A stretch of DNA of 64,000 bases, from IMG/VR virus record IMGVR_UViG_3300043399_000297, positions 124,001 through 188,000 of that record; one strand, given 5' to 3'. Of the stretch, positions 7,146-15,472 are shown in pieces. The notes beneath the pieces were generated by a model. That model was given only the letters and a program-made list of their open reading frames with translations, ran no database searches and was not told the origin of the DNA. The first letter of the stretch is position 1. Every line of letters begins with the position of its first letter. Both the position numbers and the translations under genes were made by a program. The stretch comes from a virus.

Positions 7146-7664
7146 ATGCAGATAAAGTTGTTAGAAGAAGGAAACGAATTACTGACTAATGCCTGTGAAG
7201 AATGGGACTTTGAGAAAGACGGTGATCCTACCGAGTTAGTCAAAGATTTGTTCACCGCGTTAGTTGAGTATGGCGGTGTTGGGCTTGCTGCCCCGCAATG
7301 TGGAATTATGAAGAACATCTTTGTAATGGGCAACTTCCAGAAATTGACAGCCTGCATTAATCCTGTTGTAGTTGAAACGAGTGATAATGCAATAGTTGAT
7401 GTAGAAGGATGCTTGAGCTTTCCGGGACTATGGCTTAAGGTAAAAAGACCTACTAGTGTAACAGTGCAATATCAGAATATTGAGGGCAAGACTGTTCAGG
7501 AAGAACTAGATGGACTTGCTGCAAGGGTGTTCTTGCACGAATTTGATCACTTGTTTGGCATTACATTTGATAACAGGGTAGGGGAATTAAGTTTGAAGAT
7601 GGCTAGAGAAAAGAGAAAGAAGTCAATAAAGAAACTATCTAGGGCATCCGCTTCACAAGCGTAA
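7146..7664 (+). CDS. def: Peptide deformylase
   Basis: The three deformylase motifs are intact: GVGLAAPQ (residues 44-51), EGCLS with metal ligand C89, and HEFDH with H131 and H135 as metal ligands and E132 as catalyst. At 172 aa it has usual length. The enzyme removes the N-formyl group from nascent proteins; phage copies are common in aquatic myoviruses and are thought to support translation during infection. I choose the ATG at 7146 (AGGAT upstream) over one at 7131. Its 3' end overlaps the convergent gene by 26 bases. Confidence 0.92.
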   Translation: MQIKLLEEGNELLTNACEEWDFEKDGDPTELVKDLFTALVEYGGVGLAAPQCGIMKNIFVMGNFQKLTACINPVVVETSDNAIVDVEGCLSFPGLWLKVKRPTSVTVQYQNIEGKTVQEELDGLAARVFLHEFDHLFGITFDNRVGELSLKMAREKRKKSIKKLSRASASQA

Positions 7665-8016
7665 TACTACGTCTTTTAGAACGTTTTTTAGCAAAGTCAG
7701 TCATACTAACTATAGGACCATGAACGATTTCCAGCCCCTTGTTATTGAATGTCTTGATATAAGGCTTAAAGATATTCCATTCTGTTTTCAGAAAAATATT
7801 AATGGGAATCGATCTATTCGATTCCCACCACCATATATCACCTAATTCTAAAAATTTTGCTTTTAACTCTATCTCAACAATCGCACCGTAATCATATAAT
7901 GTTGTAACAGTGTCATCCCTATTTTGGATTATGCCCACGTAATCTTGATTACTGTAGGTGCATATGGTGATGAAAGGATGGTTGTCGCTCAGCTTCTTTA
8001 AAAAATCTTCATTCAT
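7639..8016 (-). CDS. Conserved phage hypothetical protein, 125 aa
   Basis: An unrecognised protein with a core typical of a family I have seen in T4-like cyanophages (YVGIIQNRDD, then LGDIWWWESNRSIPINIFL). The N-terminal half looks like a small beta barrel. The C-terminus is very basic. Its promoter is a late element on the minus strand with only a six-base leader, and a hairpin spans the promoter region. It converges with the deformylase gene. Confidence 0.65.
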   Translation of the reverse strand: MNEDFLKKLSDNHPFITICTYSNQDYVGIIQNRDDTVTTLYDYGAIVEIELKAKFLELGDIWWWESNRSIPINIFLKTEWNIFKPYIKTFNNKGLEIVHGPIVSMTDFAKKRSKRRSITLVKRMP

Positions 8017-8040
8017 AATAGTGAAAGTATTTACACTATT
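8017..8040 (-). promoter_or_regulatory. Late promoter inside an inverted repeat (minus strand)
   Basis: On the minus strand, AATAGTG and CACTATT flank a TAAATAC late element (8033-8027). The predicted start at about 8022 removes the 5' arm. Read-through RNA from upstream would carry the whole hairpin next to the ATG at 8016; late RNA would not. Confidence 0.6.
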
Positions 8041-8072
8041 TTACCCAAACTATATATTTTCATATTTTATTA

Positions 8073-8081
8073 GCTAAATAC
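8073..8081 (+). promoter_or_regulatory. Late promoter element
   Basis: GCTAAATAC; predicted transcription start about 8086, followed by an AAAGGAG ribosome binding site (8088-8094) for the TTG at 8102. Confidence 0.65.
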
Positions 8082-8101
8082 GTTATCAAAGGAGAAACAT
8101 T

Positions 8102-8869
8102 TTGTATAGCACTAATGTATTTTTATACACACAGCGTCAAATTGTCGTGCTCCTAATAGGAAATTCACCGAGGAAGTATATGCCAGTATATGCCAAGCCA
8201 CTAACTCTACATAAAGGCGTAGACAACAAGATACAGTTTCAGTTCTTGAACCAAGAACAGAAGCCAGTTGACATTACAGGCAAAGAAATCACCTGTAGAA
8301 TAATCAACTATGACGGCACACAAGTATTAATAAGAAAAGCATTGACTCTTGAATTGTCAGTGACTGGTATTGCTGCACTTTATCTAAATGCTGCTGAAAT
8401 TGAAGATATCGTTCCTCAAAAAGCTTACTATAGTTTAGAGATTCCAGTAGGTGAGTTTGATTTCCCTGTATTTGTTGATCAAAATGCAGGAGCAAGAGGC
8501 GATATGAATATCGTTAATTCGGTACTTCCATCCTTTGTCCCTTCCCAATCAGTTACGATTCCAACAGGACAAGCGTTTCCCAATATTAGCAACAACTCGG
8601 GAAATGCGAACTATGTATATTCCACAAGCGTTATCAATACACAGGATAATCCTATTCTTACTATTCAGGCTAGATATGATGAGTATTATGGTAATGTCGC
8701 AATACTAGGTTCTACTATTGTTGATGGTGATTGGTATCCTATTGTAGAAGAAACCGACTTTGCTAATGTAACTGAGACTAAGGGGTATACTATAAAAGGG
8801 TATCATCCCTTCGTAAAGATGGAATTCACAAGCAATGCGGGAACCGTAACTAACGTATTGTCCCGATAA
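8102..8869 (+). CDS. Virion structural protein (possible BppU-like N-terminal domain)
   Basis: A 255-aa late protein. The start is a TTG seven bases after a strong AAAGGAG; a later ATG (VYAKPLTLHKG region) would drop about 26 residues. Residues 30-135 look like an Ig-type beta sandwich of the sort found at the N-terminus of phage baseplate upper proteins (Q-F-x-F-L-N-Q-E-Q-K-P-V-D-I-T-G-K), and the rest is also beta-rich. The late promoter supports a virion role. The exact structure served is unknown. Confidence 0.6.
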   Translation: MYSTNVFLYTQRQIVVLLIGNSPRKYMPVYAKPLTLHKGVDNKIQFQFLNQEQKPVDITGKEITCRIINYDGTQVLIRKALTLELSVTGIAALYLNAAEIEDIVPQKAYYSLEIPVGEFDFPVFVDQNAGARGDMNIVNSVLPSFVPSQSVTIPTGQAFPNISNNSGNANYVYSTSVINTQDNPILTIQARYDEYYGNVAILGSTIVDGDWYPIVEETDFANVTETKGYTIKGYHPFVKMEFTSNAGTVTNVLSR

Positions 8870-8872
8870 TAT

Positions 8873-8901
8873 TTGACTTTACAATAGAAACCTGTTAAAA
8901 T
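8873..8901 (+). promoter_or_regulatory. Early sigma70-type promoter P3 (leaderless)
   Basis: TTGACT (8873-8878), 17-nt spacer with TGT ahead of the -10, TAAAAT (8896-8901). Six bases later lies the GTG start of the primase gene at 8908. Confidence 0.75.
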
Positions 8902-8907
8902 ACATTT

Positions 8908-9885
8908 GTGTTTGATATATTAACCATTGTTCCTGGTAAAAAGAAGACAACTGGCAAGGGCTGGGTAAGCTTTAATGCACCTTGTTGCCACAATAGGGGA
9001 CATAGGCCAGACAAAAGAAGTCGCGGCGGCATCAAATTTGATGGTGATACTAATTGGTCATATCACTGCTTTAACTGTGATTTCAAATGCGGATTCATTT
9101 TGGGAAACACTTTTAGTAAGAACTTGAAGATGTTTTTGTCTTGGTGCGGAGTACCAGACGAGCAGATTACTAAATGGAACTTTGAGAGTCTACAACAAAA
9201 AGACTTAATTGAATATATCAAAGTAAAGAAACAGAAATCAAAGGTAAAATTTAAAGAAACTAAACTTCCTGAAGATGCTATACTCATTGATGAGAATAAC
9301 ATAGATCATAAAAAGTATGCAGACTATATTAAAAGTCGCGGATTATCAGTCAATGACTATCCCTTTATGATCACGCCAGATGAAGAGGGTAGAAACAGTA
9401 ATAGAATTGTCATACCCTATACATTTGAGGGCAAAATCGTAGGTCATATTAGTAGATATCTTGACAATCGTATTCCTAAGTATATTAAAGAGCAGCAAGT
9501 AGGATATGTGTTTGGATATGATTTACAGAAACCTGAATATGAAGTATGCGTTGTGGTCGAGGGTATATTTGATGCGCTGAGTATCAATGCGTGTGCATTA
9601 ACTCACGATACTATAAGCGACGAACAGGCAGAAATACTAAGAAAGCTTAATAAAAAGATAATAGTAGTGCCTGACTTAGATAAGTCCGGAATGACAATAT
9701 GTGATAGAGCAATTGAATTGGGATTTTATGTATCTATTCCTAATTGGGACGATGACATAAAGGATACCAATGATGCTATATTAAAGTATGGCAGAGTCCC
9801 TACATTACTAAGTATCTTACAGTCAGCAACTAATAGTAAGATTAAGATAGAATTACAGAGGAAGAAAATTGCTAAAAGAATATAA
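8908..9885 (+). CDS. 61: DNA primase (gp61-like)
   Basis: A 325-aa primase, similar in length to T4 gp61 (342 aa). The N-terminal zinc domain has CCH at 26-28, H32, C54, C57 and C61. The TOPRIM domain shows the catalytic Glu in VVVEGIFDALS (E218) and the acidic pair in VPDLDKSG (D256, D258). It makes RNA primers for the lagging strand and works with the gp41 helicase encoded directly downstream. The GTG at 8908 sits at the predicted transcription start of P3, with no ribosome binding site. Its end overlaps the helicase gene by 17 bases. Confidence 0.9.
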   Translation: MFDILTIVPGKKKTTGKGWVSFNAPCCHNRGHRPDKRSRGGIKFDGDTNWSYHCFNCDFKCGFILGNTFSKNLKMFLSWCGVPDEQITKWNFESLQQKDLIEYIKVKKQKSKVKFKETKLPEDAILIDENNIDHKKYADYIKSRGLSVNDYPFMITPDEEGRNSNRIVIPYTFEGKIVGHISRYLDNRIPKYIKEQQVGYVFGYDLQKPEYEVCVVVEGIFDALSINACALTHDTISDEQAEILRKLNKKIIVVPDLDKSGMTICDRAIELGFYVSIPNWDDDIKDTNDAILKYGRVPTLLSILQSATNSKIKIELQRKKIAKRI

Positions 9886-11281
9886 CACCGACGTTCAAGA
9901 ACTATTTTTAAGAATGATGGTAACTAACGCAGAGTTGTATACTCGCGTTATGAACATTATGAATCCTCAGAACTTTGATCGTAGACTTAGGCCGGTTGCT
10001 GAATTCTTAGTTGATCATACTAACAAGTATAGTATTATGCCTGATCCAACGCAGATTAAGGCTACTACAAGCGAAACTATTGAAGCAATACCTGACTTAA
10101 CTGAGGGGCATTATGAGTGGTTCTTGGAAGAGTTTGAAGCGTTCACTAAACGCCAAGAACTTGAAAGAGCTATTCTTAAGGCAGCAGACTTGCTTGAGAA
10201 GGGTGAGTTTGATCCTGTTGAAAAACTAGTTAAAGATGCTGTTCAGATTAGCTTGATGCGTGATATGGGCACAGACTATTTTGCTGATCCTAAGCAACGA
10301 CTAGACAAATACTTTAATCAGGGTGGTCAGGTATCTACAGGCTGGCCTCAGCTTGATAGAGTTATGTATGGCGGAATGAGTCGCGGTGAGTTGAATATCT
10401 TTGCAGGTGGTTCAGGTTCTGGTAAAAGTCTCGTGATGATGAACATCGCATTGAATTGGTTAGAGCGCGGACTAAGTGGCGTTTATATCACATTAGAACT
10501 TAGTGAAGAACTTACTTCACTTAGAACCGATGCTATGCTTACAAGTATGAGCACCAAAGATATTCGTAAGAACCTAGATGATTCTGCATTGCGTGTCAAG
10601 ATGGCAGGTAGAAAGATGGGTACTTATCGTGTTAAGAAATTGCCCGCTCAAAGCAATGTCAATGCTATCAGAGCATATATCAAAGAAGTTCAAATTCAGA
10701 CTGGGATCAAGATCGACTTTGTTATGGTTGACTATCTTGATCTTGTTATGCCTGTGTCAGTCAAGGTCAATCCCAACGATCAGTTCATTAAAGACAAGTA
10801 TGTTTCGGAAGAACTTCGCAATCTTGCAGAAGAACTTAATGTATTGTTCATCACTGCTAGTCAGTTGAACCGTAGTGCAGTTGAAGAAATTGAGTTTGAT
10901 CATAGTCATATTGCAGGCGGTATCTCAAAGATCAATACTGCTGACTATGTGTTTGGTATCTTTACTTCACGATCTATGAAGGAGCGCGGCAAATATCAGA
11001 TTCAATGTATGAAAAGTCGTAGTTCTACTGGTGTGGGACAAAAGATTGACCTAGAATATAATATCGAAACTATGCGTATTACTGATGAGGACCCAGAAGA
11101 GGGAAGAACACATACCCAAACACCTAGTCAACTTATGAGTCAAATACGGCCCGGGCCGGGAGGAATTGTTTCGCCGGGCTCGAATGGCCCGGCTGCAACA
11201 ATAGAAAATACACCTAAGATAAATGCAAATGTGGATGGAGCTAAACTAAAATCATTGTTGAATTCTCTCAAGAAAACTTAA
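9869..11281 (+). CDS. 41: Replicative DNA helicase (gp41-like, DnaB family)
   Basis: A 470-aa hexameric-helicase protein. A helical N-terminal domain precedes the RecA-like core with Walker A GGSGSGKS (180-187), Walker B FVMVDYLDL (about 290-298) and the sensor-like segment FITASQLNR. It unwinds the fork ahead of the polymerase and pairs with the primase upstream. The start is a TTG behind AGAGGAAG. The C-terminal tail (after about residue 415) is low complexity and includes a GC-rich palindromic stretch encoding PGPGGIVSPGSNGPAA, unlike the rest of the gene. Confidence 0.92.
   Translation: MLKEYNTDVQELFLRMMVTNAELYTRVMNIMNPQNFDRRLRPVAEFLVDHTNKYSIMPDPTQIKATTSETIEAIPDLTEGHYEWFLEEFEAFTKRQELERAILKAADLLEKGEFDPVEKLVKDAVQISLMRDMGTDYFADPKQRLDKYFNQGGQVSTGWPQLDRVMYGGMSRGELNIFAGGSGSGKSLVMMNIALNWLERGLSGVYITLELSEELTSLRTDAMLTSMSTKDIRKNLDDSALRVKMAGRKMGTYRVKKLPAQSNVNAIRAYIKEVQIQTGIKIDFVMVDYLDLVMPVSVKVNPNDQFIKDKYVSEELRNLAEELNVLFITASQLNRSAVEEIEFDHSHIAGGISKINTADYVFGIFTSRSMKERGKYQIQCMKSRSSTGVGQKIDLEYNIETMRITDEDPEEGRTHTQTPSQLMSQIRPGPGGIVSPGSNGPAATIENTPKINANVDGAKLKSLLNSLKKT
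11148..11193 (+). repeat. GC-rich double palindrome inside the helicase gene
   Basis: GGCCCGGGCC (11148-11157) is a perfect palindrome. It is followed by the 7-bp hairpin GCCGGGC (11173-11179) / GCCCGGC (11187-11193). The block is in frame, lies in the unstructured C-terminal tail, and contrasts with the AT-rich surroundings. Confidence 0.6.
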
Positions 11282-11287
11282 ACTTTG

Positions 11288-11296
11288 AATAAATAC
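11288..11296 (+). promoter_or_regulatory. Late promoter element
   Basis: AATAAATAC, predicted start about 11301, ahead of the ATG at 11313. It opens the late block 11313-14004. Confidence 0.7.
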
Positions 11297-11312
11297 GATA
11301 TAGGATCTTATT

Positions 11313-11567
11313 ATGCAAAAGAAAACAAGAAGCCTTCTTGAAGAATTACAAGCATATGGCGACACCCGTGATATTAATCACATTATTGAATCACGGGCAT
11401 CAAATGTAATCACTAGCGCCATCAATTTACTTGAATTGATACAAAAAAATTATTCTTCTGAAAAGGCTGAAATACTTGAAAGGAAACTTTTGAGTGCAAT
11501 CAAGAGCAAAGATCAAACTAGATTTGCTAAGGCTGTAAGGAAGAAAAATGAAGATAAACGAGATTAA
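11313..11567 (+). CDS. Small conserved T4-like phage protein, 84 aa
   Basis: A helical protein (ASNVITSAINLLELI, then AEILERKLLSAIKS) with a basic tail. The pattern resembles small proteins found near late genes of T4-like cyanophages, but I cannot name it. It is driven by a late promoter and overlaps the next gene by 20 bases. A head-assembly role would fit the context; this is inference only. Confidence 0.6.
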   Translation: MQKKTRSLLEELQAYGDTRDINHIIESRASNVITSAINLLELIQKNYSSEKAEILERKLLSAIKSKDQTRFAKAVRKKNEDKRD

Positions 11568-12858
11568 TCAACCTCAACAAGTTGATGAAGGTATTAGAGA
11601 TTCTCTAACAGGGCTATCTCAATCCTTGATAGGTGATTATGGTACTGCTGCAATTAAAGGAATGTTTACTGGTAAGGGTACTAAAAAGCAGTTAGAATAT
11701 GATACCTTCTTCAAAGACTTCTTCAATGATGCAGTCACTTCACTACAAAATGGAATCAAAAGCGGAATTGTTGACAAAAACCTATCAATGTCTGGTATAC
11801 CCGCGCCTGCAGGCGACGGTGAAGTTGATCCACCCACCGTTACTCCTGAACCCGGCGAACCGGGAGGGGGTCCTACTCCCGGTCCTACTCCAGGTCCTAC
11901 ATCAGGAGGTGGCATTACTACAGGAGGCTCTATATCAGGCAGGAGTCCTACCACAAGTATGTCTATAACACGTTCGGCAGCACCCGGATCTCCAACTTCC
12001 ACAACAACGCCCGGAGCACCCACTCCCAAAACATCTGCTACTGCCCCGGCGGTTGCAGCTAAAAAAGCACAACAACAAACAACACAAAATATCAATAATT
12101 ATATTAAGCAAGCAGCGCAAACACTTAACACAGCTACTGATAAAAATCAAAAAATTGCGCTCACAAAAGAATTAGTGAACGCGATGGCTGATAGGCAAGG
12201 ATCTCCCGAGTGGAATAATGCACTTGCTACTGTTCAGCAAATTATTAAGAGAGGAGGAGTAGATCCGGGATTTGCAAATGCTGCTATCGGCAATCTCAAA
12301 GCAGGCAAAACAATGTCTGAAGCTTGGAGAATCTATTTTGCTAATAAACTTATTGAAGCTGTAGGTCTAACTTGGAAAGATTTGGGTCTTTGTGTTCTGA
12401 AGGAAAATAAAAAATATTTTGTTGCTAGCACAAAATTTGCAAAATTAAATTATATCTTCGAAAGTATACTTGAAGCAGACACCGGAGTTAAGAGTGTGGG
12501 TGACTATATGCTAGAGTGGTTCACTGCTTGGATGGGAGGCACTGCTTGGGATTCGTATAAACCTAAAATTATTCAGTTATGCCAAAACATTGAAAATAGT
12601 TATAGAAAAGGTAACTGGAAAGAAGCAATAAGAACACTAGCTAAAGCCGCGTATGCGATTCCTGGAGTAGGTAAAGCAAAGGGTCTTGCAAACGTTCCGG
12701 GTGCAGCAGGATCTGAAGCTCCCGGCGCTACTAAAAAGCCAACTGCCGACTTCGGAGCACCTAGCGGCGGGTCTTCTACACTGGCGGCTCAGTTGGATGC
12801 TTTAAAGAAAGAAGATCCTGAAGGATTCAAAAGATATATGGATAGTTTAAGGTCCTAA
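11548..12858 (+). CDS. Late protein with long Pro/Gly/Thr linker, 436 aa
   Basis: Three parts are visible: an N-terminal domain (1-90) beginning MKINEI, a low-complexity linker (about 90-165) with repeated PGPTPGPTPGPT and Ala/Thr/Pro runs, and a helical C-terminal domain (165-436). The MKINEI start and late promoter resemble other putative head or internal proteins of this phage (MRLTDL, MRLFEL). VDEG near residue 14 matches a loose prohead-protease-type site. No enzymatic motif is seen. Confidence 0.6.
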   Translation: MKINEINQPQQVDEGIRDSLTGLSQSLIGDYGTAAIKGMFTGKGTKKQLEYDTFFKDFFNDAVTSLQNGIKSGIVDKNLSMSGIPAPAGDGEVDPPTVTPEPGEPGGGPTPGPTPGPTSGGGITTGGSISGRSPTTSMSITRSAAPGSPTSTTTPGAPTPKTSATAPAVAAKKAQQQTTQNINNYIKQAAQTLNTATDKNQKIALTKELVNAMADRQGSPEWNNALATVQQIIKRGGVDPGFANAAIGNLKAGKTMSEAWRIYFANKLIEAVGLTWKDLGLCVLKENKKYFVASTKFAKLNYIFESILEADTGVKSVGDYMLEWFTAWMGGTAWDSYKPKIIQLCQNIENSYRKGNWKEAIRTLAKAAYAIPGVGKAKGLANVPGAAGSEAPGATKKPTADFGAPSGGSSTLAAQLDALKKEDPEGFKRYMDSLRS

Positions 12859-12861
12859 CAT

Positions 12862-14004
12862 ATGAATGATCTAAGAACAATCATTGATAAAATTACTGAA
12901 CTCAGTACTATTACTGAGGCTAAAGGACACCTAGACCATCCTGAGGATCTTGTGTTTTTAGAAGACGAAGCTGGCGCGCAAAGAGCTATTCAAGCGATTG
13001 AAGCTACTGTTTTAAATCCGCAGACAGTAACAATCAAGTGGGACGGATATCCTGCTCTAATTTTCGGTAGAGGTCCTGATGGTAATTTTACTATTATGGA
13101 CAAGCATATGTTCAACAAAAAGGACGGATCCGGCAGACAAGTTTACAGCCCTAAAGCATTCGTTGAATATGATAGGGCAAGAGGCGTTGACCGCGGCGAT
13201 TTGTATAATCTAATTAATACAATATGGCCGGGGTTAGAACAAGAAGATAGAGGCTCTAACGGCTACTATTGGGGCGATCTATTATTCAGCAGACCATTAC
13301 AGGATGAAAACGGGGTATTTAAATTTAGAGCCAATCCAAATGGTATTGCCTACACAGTAGATGCTGACAGTGATGTTGGTAAACTGTTAACCGATAAAGT
13401 TGCTGGTATAGCCGTCCATCAATTTATTCCCGCTAATGCAACAAGCACAGATGATGCTACTCCGTTGAACGGGACAATTGGAAATCTACAAAATACTAGC
13501 AATGTTGCTATTGTTCCCAGTAAGATGCCTATTACTCCTAAGTTAAAAATGCCAAAGCAGCTTGTAAATGTCGCTCAGCGAGAATTAAATCAATATGGAC
13601 CCTCTATCAGAGATTTGATGAATACTGCGCCTCAAGCTAGAAACACGTTCAATCAATTGTTTACTACCTATATCAACAAGAAGATTGTTAGTGGTAATCT
13701 TTCAAACTTGTTAAAGGGTTTTATGGACTATGTTCAAACAAGGCCAATGAGCGACAAAATGAAAGCTAAAATTATGGAGCATCTTAAAGTCAATAAAGAA
13801 GGCTTGTTGGGCGCATTCAAAGTATGGGTAGCTATTTACAATCTTAAAATGAATGTAGTGAAACAACTTGATCAAGCAGCAGCACATAGCCCAGTTAAAG
13901 GCTATCTACAGGATGGTACCCAAACACAAGAGGGATTTGTCAGTCAAGGTCTCAAGTTCGTAGACAGAATGGGCTTCAGTCGCCAAAATCTAGCCGGCCG
14001 ATAG
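12862..14004 (+). CDS. DUF6267-like protein with a ligase-type KWDG motif
   Basis: A 380-aa late protein. Residues 57-70 read TIKWDGYPALIFGR, a K-x-D-G element like motif I of the covalent nucleotidyltransferase (DNA/RNA ligase) superfamily, with K59 as the possible AMP-bound lysine. A segment YYWGDLLFS further on could stand for motif III (usually with Glu). Proteins with this KWDG-P-A block occur widely in aquatic T4-like phages and I associate them with DUF6267; activity is not proven. The C-terminal half is helical. It starts 3 bases after the previous gene. Confidence 0.6.
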   Translation: MNDLRTIIDKITELSTITEAKGHLDHPEDLVFLEDEAGAQRAIQAIEATVLNPQTVTIKWDGYPALIFGRGPDGNFTIMDKHMFNKKDGSGRQVYSPKAFVEYDRARGVDRGDLYNLINTIWPGLEQEDRGSNGYYWGDLLFSRPLQDENGVFKFRANPNGIAYTVDADSDVGKLLTDKVAGIAVHQFIPANATSTDDATPLNGTIGNLQNTSNVAIVPSKMPITPKLKMPKQLVNVAQRELNQYGPSIRDLMNTAPQARNTFNQLFTTYINKKIVSGNLSNLLKGFMDYVQTRPMSDKMKAKIMEHLKVNKEGLLGAFKVWVAIYNLKMNVVKQLDQAAAHSPVKGYLQDGTQTQEGFVSQGLKFVDRMGFSRQNLAGR

Positions 14005-14031
14005 TCCAAAACCGAGTTTTTTTCTTCCTGG

Positions 14032-14060
14032 GATAAATACTTTTATGAGCTATGCGCTCA
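14032..14060 (+). promoter_or_regulatory. Late promoter plus 5'-terminal hairpin
   Basis: GATAAATAC (14032-14040) predicts a start at about 14045. The transcript would begin with the hairpin TGAGC-tatgc-GCTCA (14046-14060). AAGG follows at 14071-14074, ahead of the ATG at 14083. Confidence 0.65.
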
Positions 14061-14082
14061 CATTTATATAAGGAAAAATAAA

Positions 14083-14457
14083 ATGGCACAATTTACTCGC
14101 GTTAATGGTGATTTGGATCCGGTACTATGGCTCGATGCACCTGAATATAGCAATCCTGGCTCAACCTCAGCAGTTACTAGTGGTGTAACAGTTCAGCCCC
14201 AGGGCCCAAAGCTTGAATTCTTCACAATTACAGGCAACGGCGCGCAGATTGCAACTAACATCAATGCAGTATTCCAGACTGTTCAGCAGCTTGCAACCGT
14301 ATATCTCTATGAGTATACCAACGCAACTGATGACACTCTTGCTATTGCTGTTTATCCAGTAGAAGCTTGGACCACTACTACACTTGACAACGCACTTTCA
14401 AATGCTTGGACAAGTGCTAACGTTTCAGTAGCAACTGGTGCAACTTTCAACGGCTAA
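14083..14457 (+). CDS. Small late structural protein, 124 aa
   Basis: A single-gene late transcription unit with its own promoter, 5' hairpin and strong terminator, an arrangement that suggests high expression. The protein is Thr/Asn/Ala-rich and beta-type, starting MAQFTRVNGDLDPVLWLDAPEYS; the block VQPQGPKLEFFTI is typical of a small protein family in T4-like cyanophages. An abundant virion part such as a decoration or tail protein is likely, but which one cannot be read. Confidence 0.6.
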   Translation: MAQFTRVNGDLDPVLWLDAPEYSNPGSTSAVTSGVTVQPQGPKLEFFTITGNGAQIATNINAVFQTVQQLATVYLYEYTNATDDTLAIAVYPVEAWTTTTLDNALSNAWTSANVSVATGATFNG

Positions 14458-14482
14458 TAGTTAGCTAAACAAATCTACGAAG

Positions 14483-14514
14483 ACCCGGGGCTAGAAATAT
14501 CCCCGGGTTTTTTA
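14483..14514 (+). terminator. Rho-independent terminator
   Basis: Perfect 8-bp stem ACCCGGGG / CCCCGGGT with a 10-nt loop, followed by TTTTTT. It ends the unit of the gene at 14083 and isolates the next late promoter. Confidence 0.9.
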
Positions 14515-14517
14515 TTA

Positions 14518-14527
14518 TTCTAAATAC
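14518..14527 (+). promoter_or_regulatory. Late promoter (near-leaderless)
   Basis: TTCTAAATAC ends three bases before the ATG at 14531. The predicted transcription start (about 14532) falls on the start codon within one base. Confidence 0.65.
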
Positions 14528-14530
14528 TTT

Positions 14531-14974
14531 ATGTCTTATCGTATTAGATGTTATACGTTGTTTAATATTACACAGACGGGAGTGTTGAATAGATCCAAAC
14601 CAAACGAAACCGACATTGGCAATTGGGTAGAAAACCGAAACACACAGTGTAATTTTGATACAATACTTCAGGTTATCTCGTTAAGATCACAACCTGATGT
14701 GGTGAAGTCACCCACACAGAAAATTGTTACTGAAGATGATTTACAAAACTTTGGATTTTTATATACTATAGAGGAAGAAAACGCTAATATATGGCAGTTT
14801 GATTTTGAAGTTCAACATCCTAGTGTTTTCGAGAACGGAATTACAGAGTTTGGTGCATTGTATAATGATTGTAATGGAGTTCCTATGATAAACTGCAACA
14901 ATCAATTGAAAAATGTACCAAACTTTTTGAATATAAGTGACGAGTTATCTAATATATACTTTGAGGTAATATGA
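14531..14974 (+). CDS. Conserved T4-like phage protein, 147 aa
   Basis: The segments MSYRIRCYTLFNITQTGV and NTQCNFDTILQVISLRSQP belong to a protein I have seen conserved in T4-like cyanophages, without a firm function. The fold looks mixed alpha/beta. Its start codon coincides with the start point of a late promoter, with no ribosome binding site, so it is probably a leaderless late gene. It overlaps the next gene by four bases. Confidence 0.65.
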   Translation: MSYRIRCYTLFNITQTGVLNRSKPNETDIGNWVENRNTQCNFDTILQVISLRSQPDVVKSPTQKIVTEDDLQNFGFLYTIEEENANIWQFDFEVQHPSVFENGITEFGALYNDCNGVPMINCNNQLKNVPNFLNISDELSNIYFEVI

Positions 14975-15435
14975 AGAACGCAGTTAAACTTGTTAAGTTT
15001 TTCGACAGGGAGTTACCTCACTGTGCAGATGAACTTATTGTTCCTTTAGAAAAGAACACTTACTTATTGTTCAATAAGTATAGAGTTATTCAAGAACAAG
15101 ACAAGGTGGTTGCATATGATATGAATTATAAAGAATCAGTTGACTTTTCGAGTTTAAAGGTAGCAGTTTCATATTGCACATTGATGCATAACAAAAAATA
15201 TAATCAAGCTAAACGATTGAAGACTATTGACTTGAAACTAATAAGCTTAACCTTTGATGCATCGATTCACAAACAACGATTAAAACAAAGTATAGATGAA
15301 GATTCTAAAATACTGTATACTACTAAGATCCAGGAAGATTTTTATCAAAAGAGATTATTACGTGATGAGATGGATTATTTCATAAATAGTTCAAAGGATA
15401 TGTTATCAAGAAAATTATCCCACAATTTTAATTAA
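14971..15435 (+). CDS. Conserved T4-like phage protein, 154 aa
   Basis: A basic, mostly helical protein starting by ATGA overlap with the gene before it. The middle (AVSYCTLMHNKKYNQAKRLKTIDLKL) and the C-terminal helix are features of a conserved hypothetical family that accompanies the previous gene in related phages. No catalytic motif is visible. The pairing suggests a shared late function, perhaps in head or tail assembly. Confidence 0.6.
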   Translation: MKNAVKLVKFFDRELPHCADELIVPLEKNTYLLFNKYRVIQEQDKVVAYDMNYKESVDFSSLKVAVSYCTLMHNKKYNQAKRLKTIDLKLISLTFDASIHKQRLKQSIDEDSKILYTTKIQEDFYQKRLLRDEMDYFINSSKDMLSRKLSHNFN

Positions 15436-15439
15436 TTGT

Positions 15440-15448
15440 GATAAATAC
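15440..15448 (+). promoter_or_regulatory. Late promoter element
   Basis: TGATAAATAC-type element just downstream of the preceding stop; predicted start about 15453, ahead of the ATG at 15473. Confidence 0.65.
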
Positions 15449-15472
15449 AATATCAGGATGGAAGAATAACCT

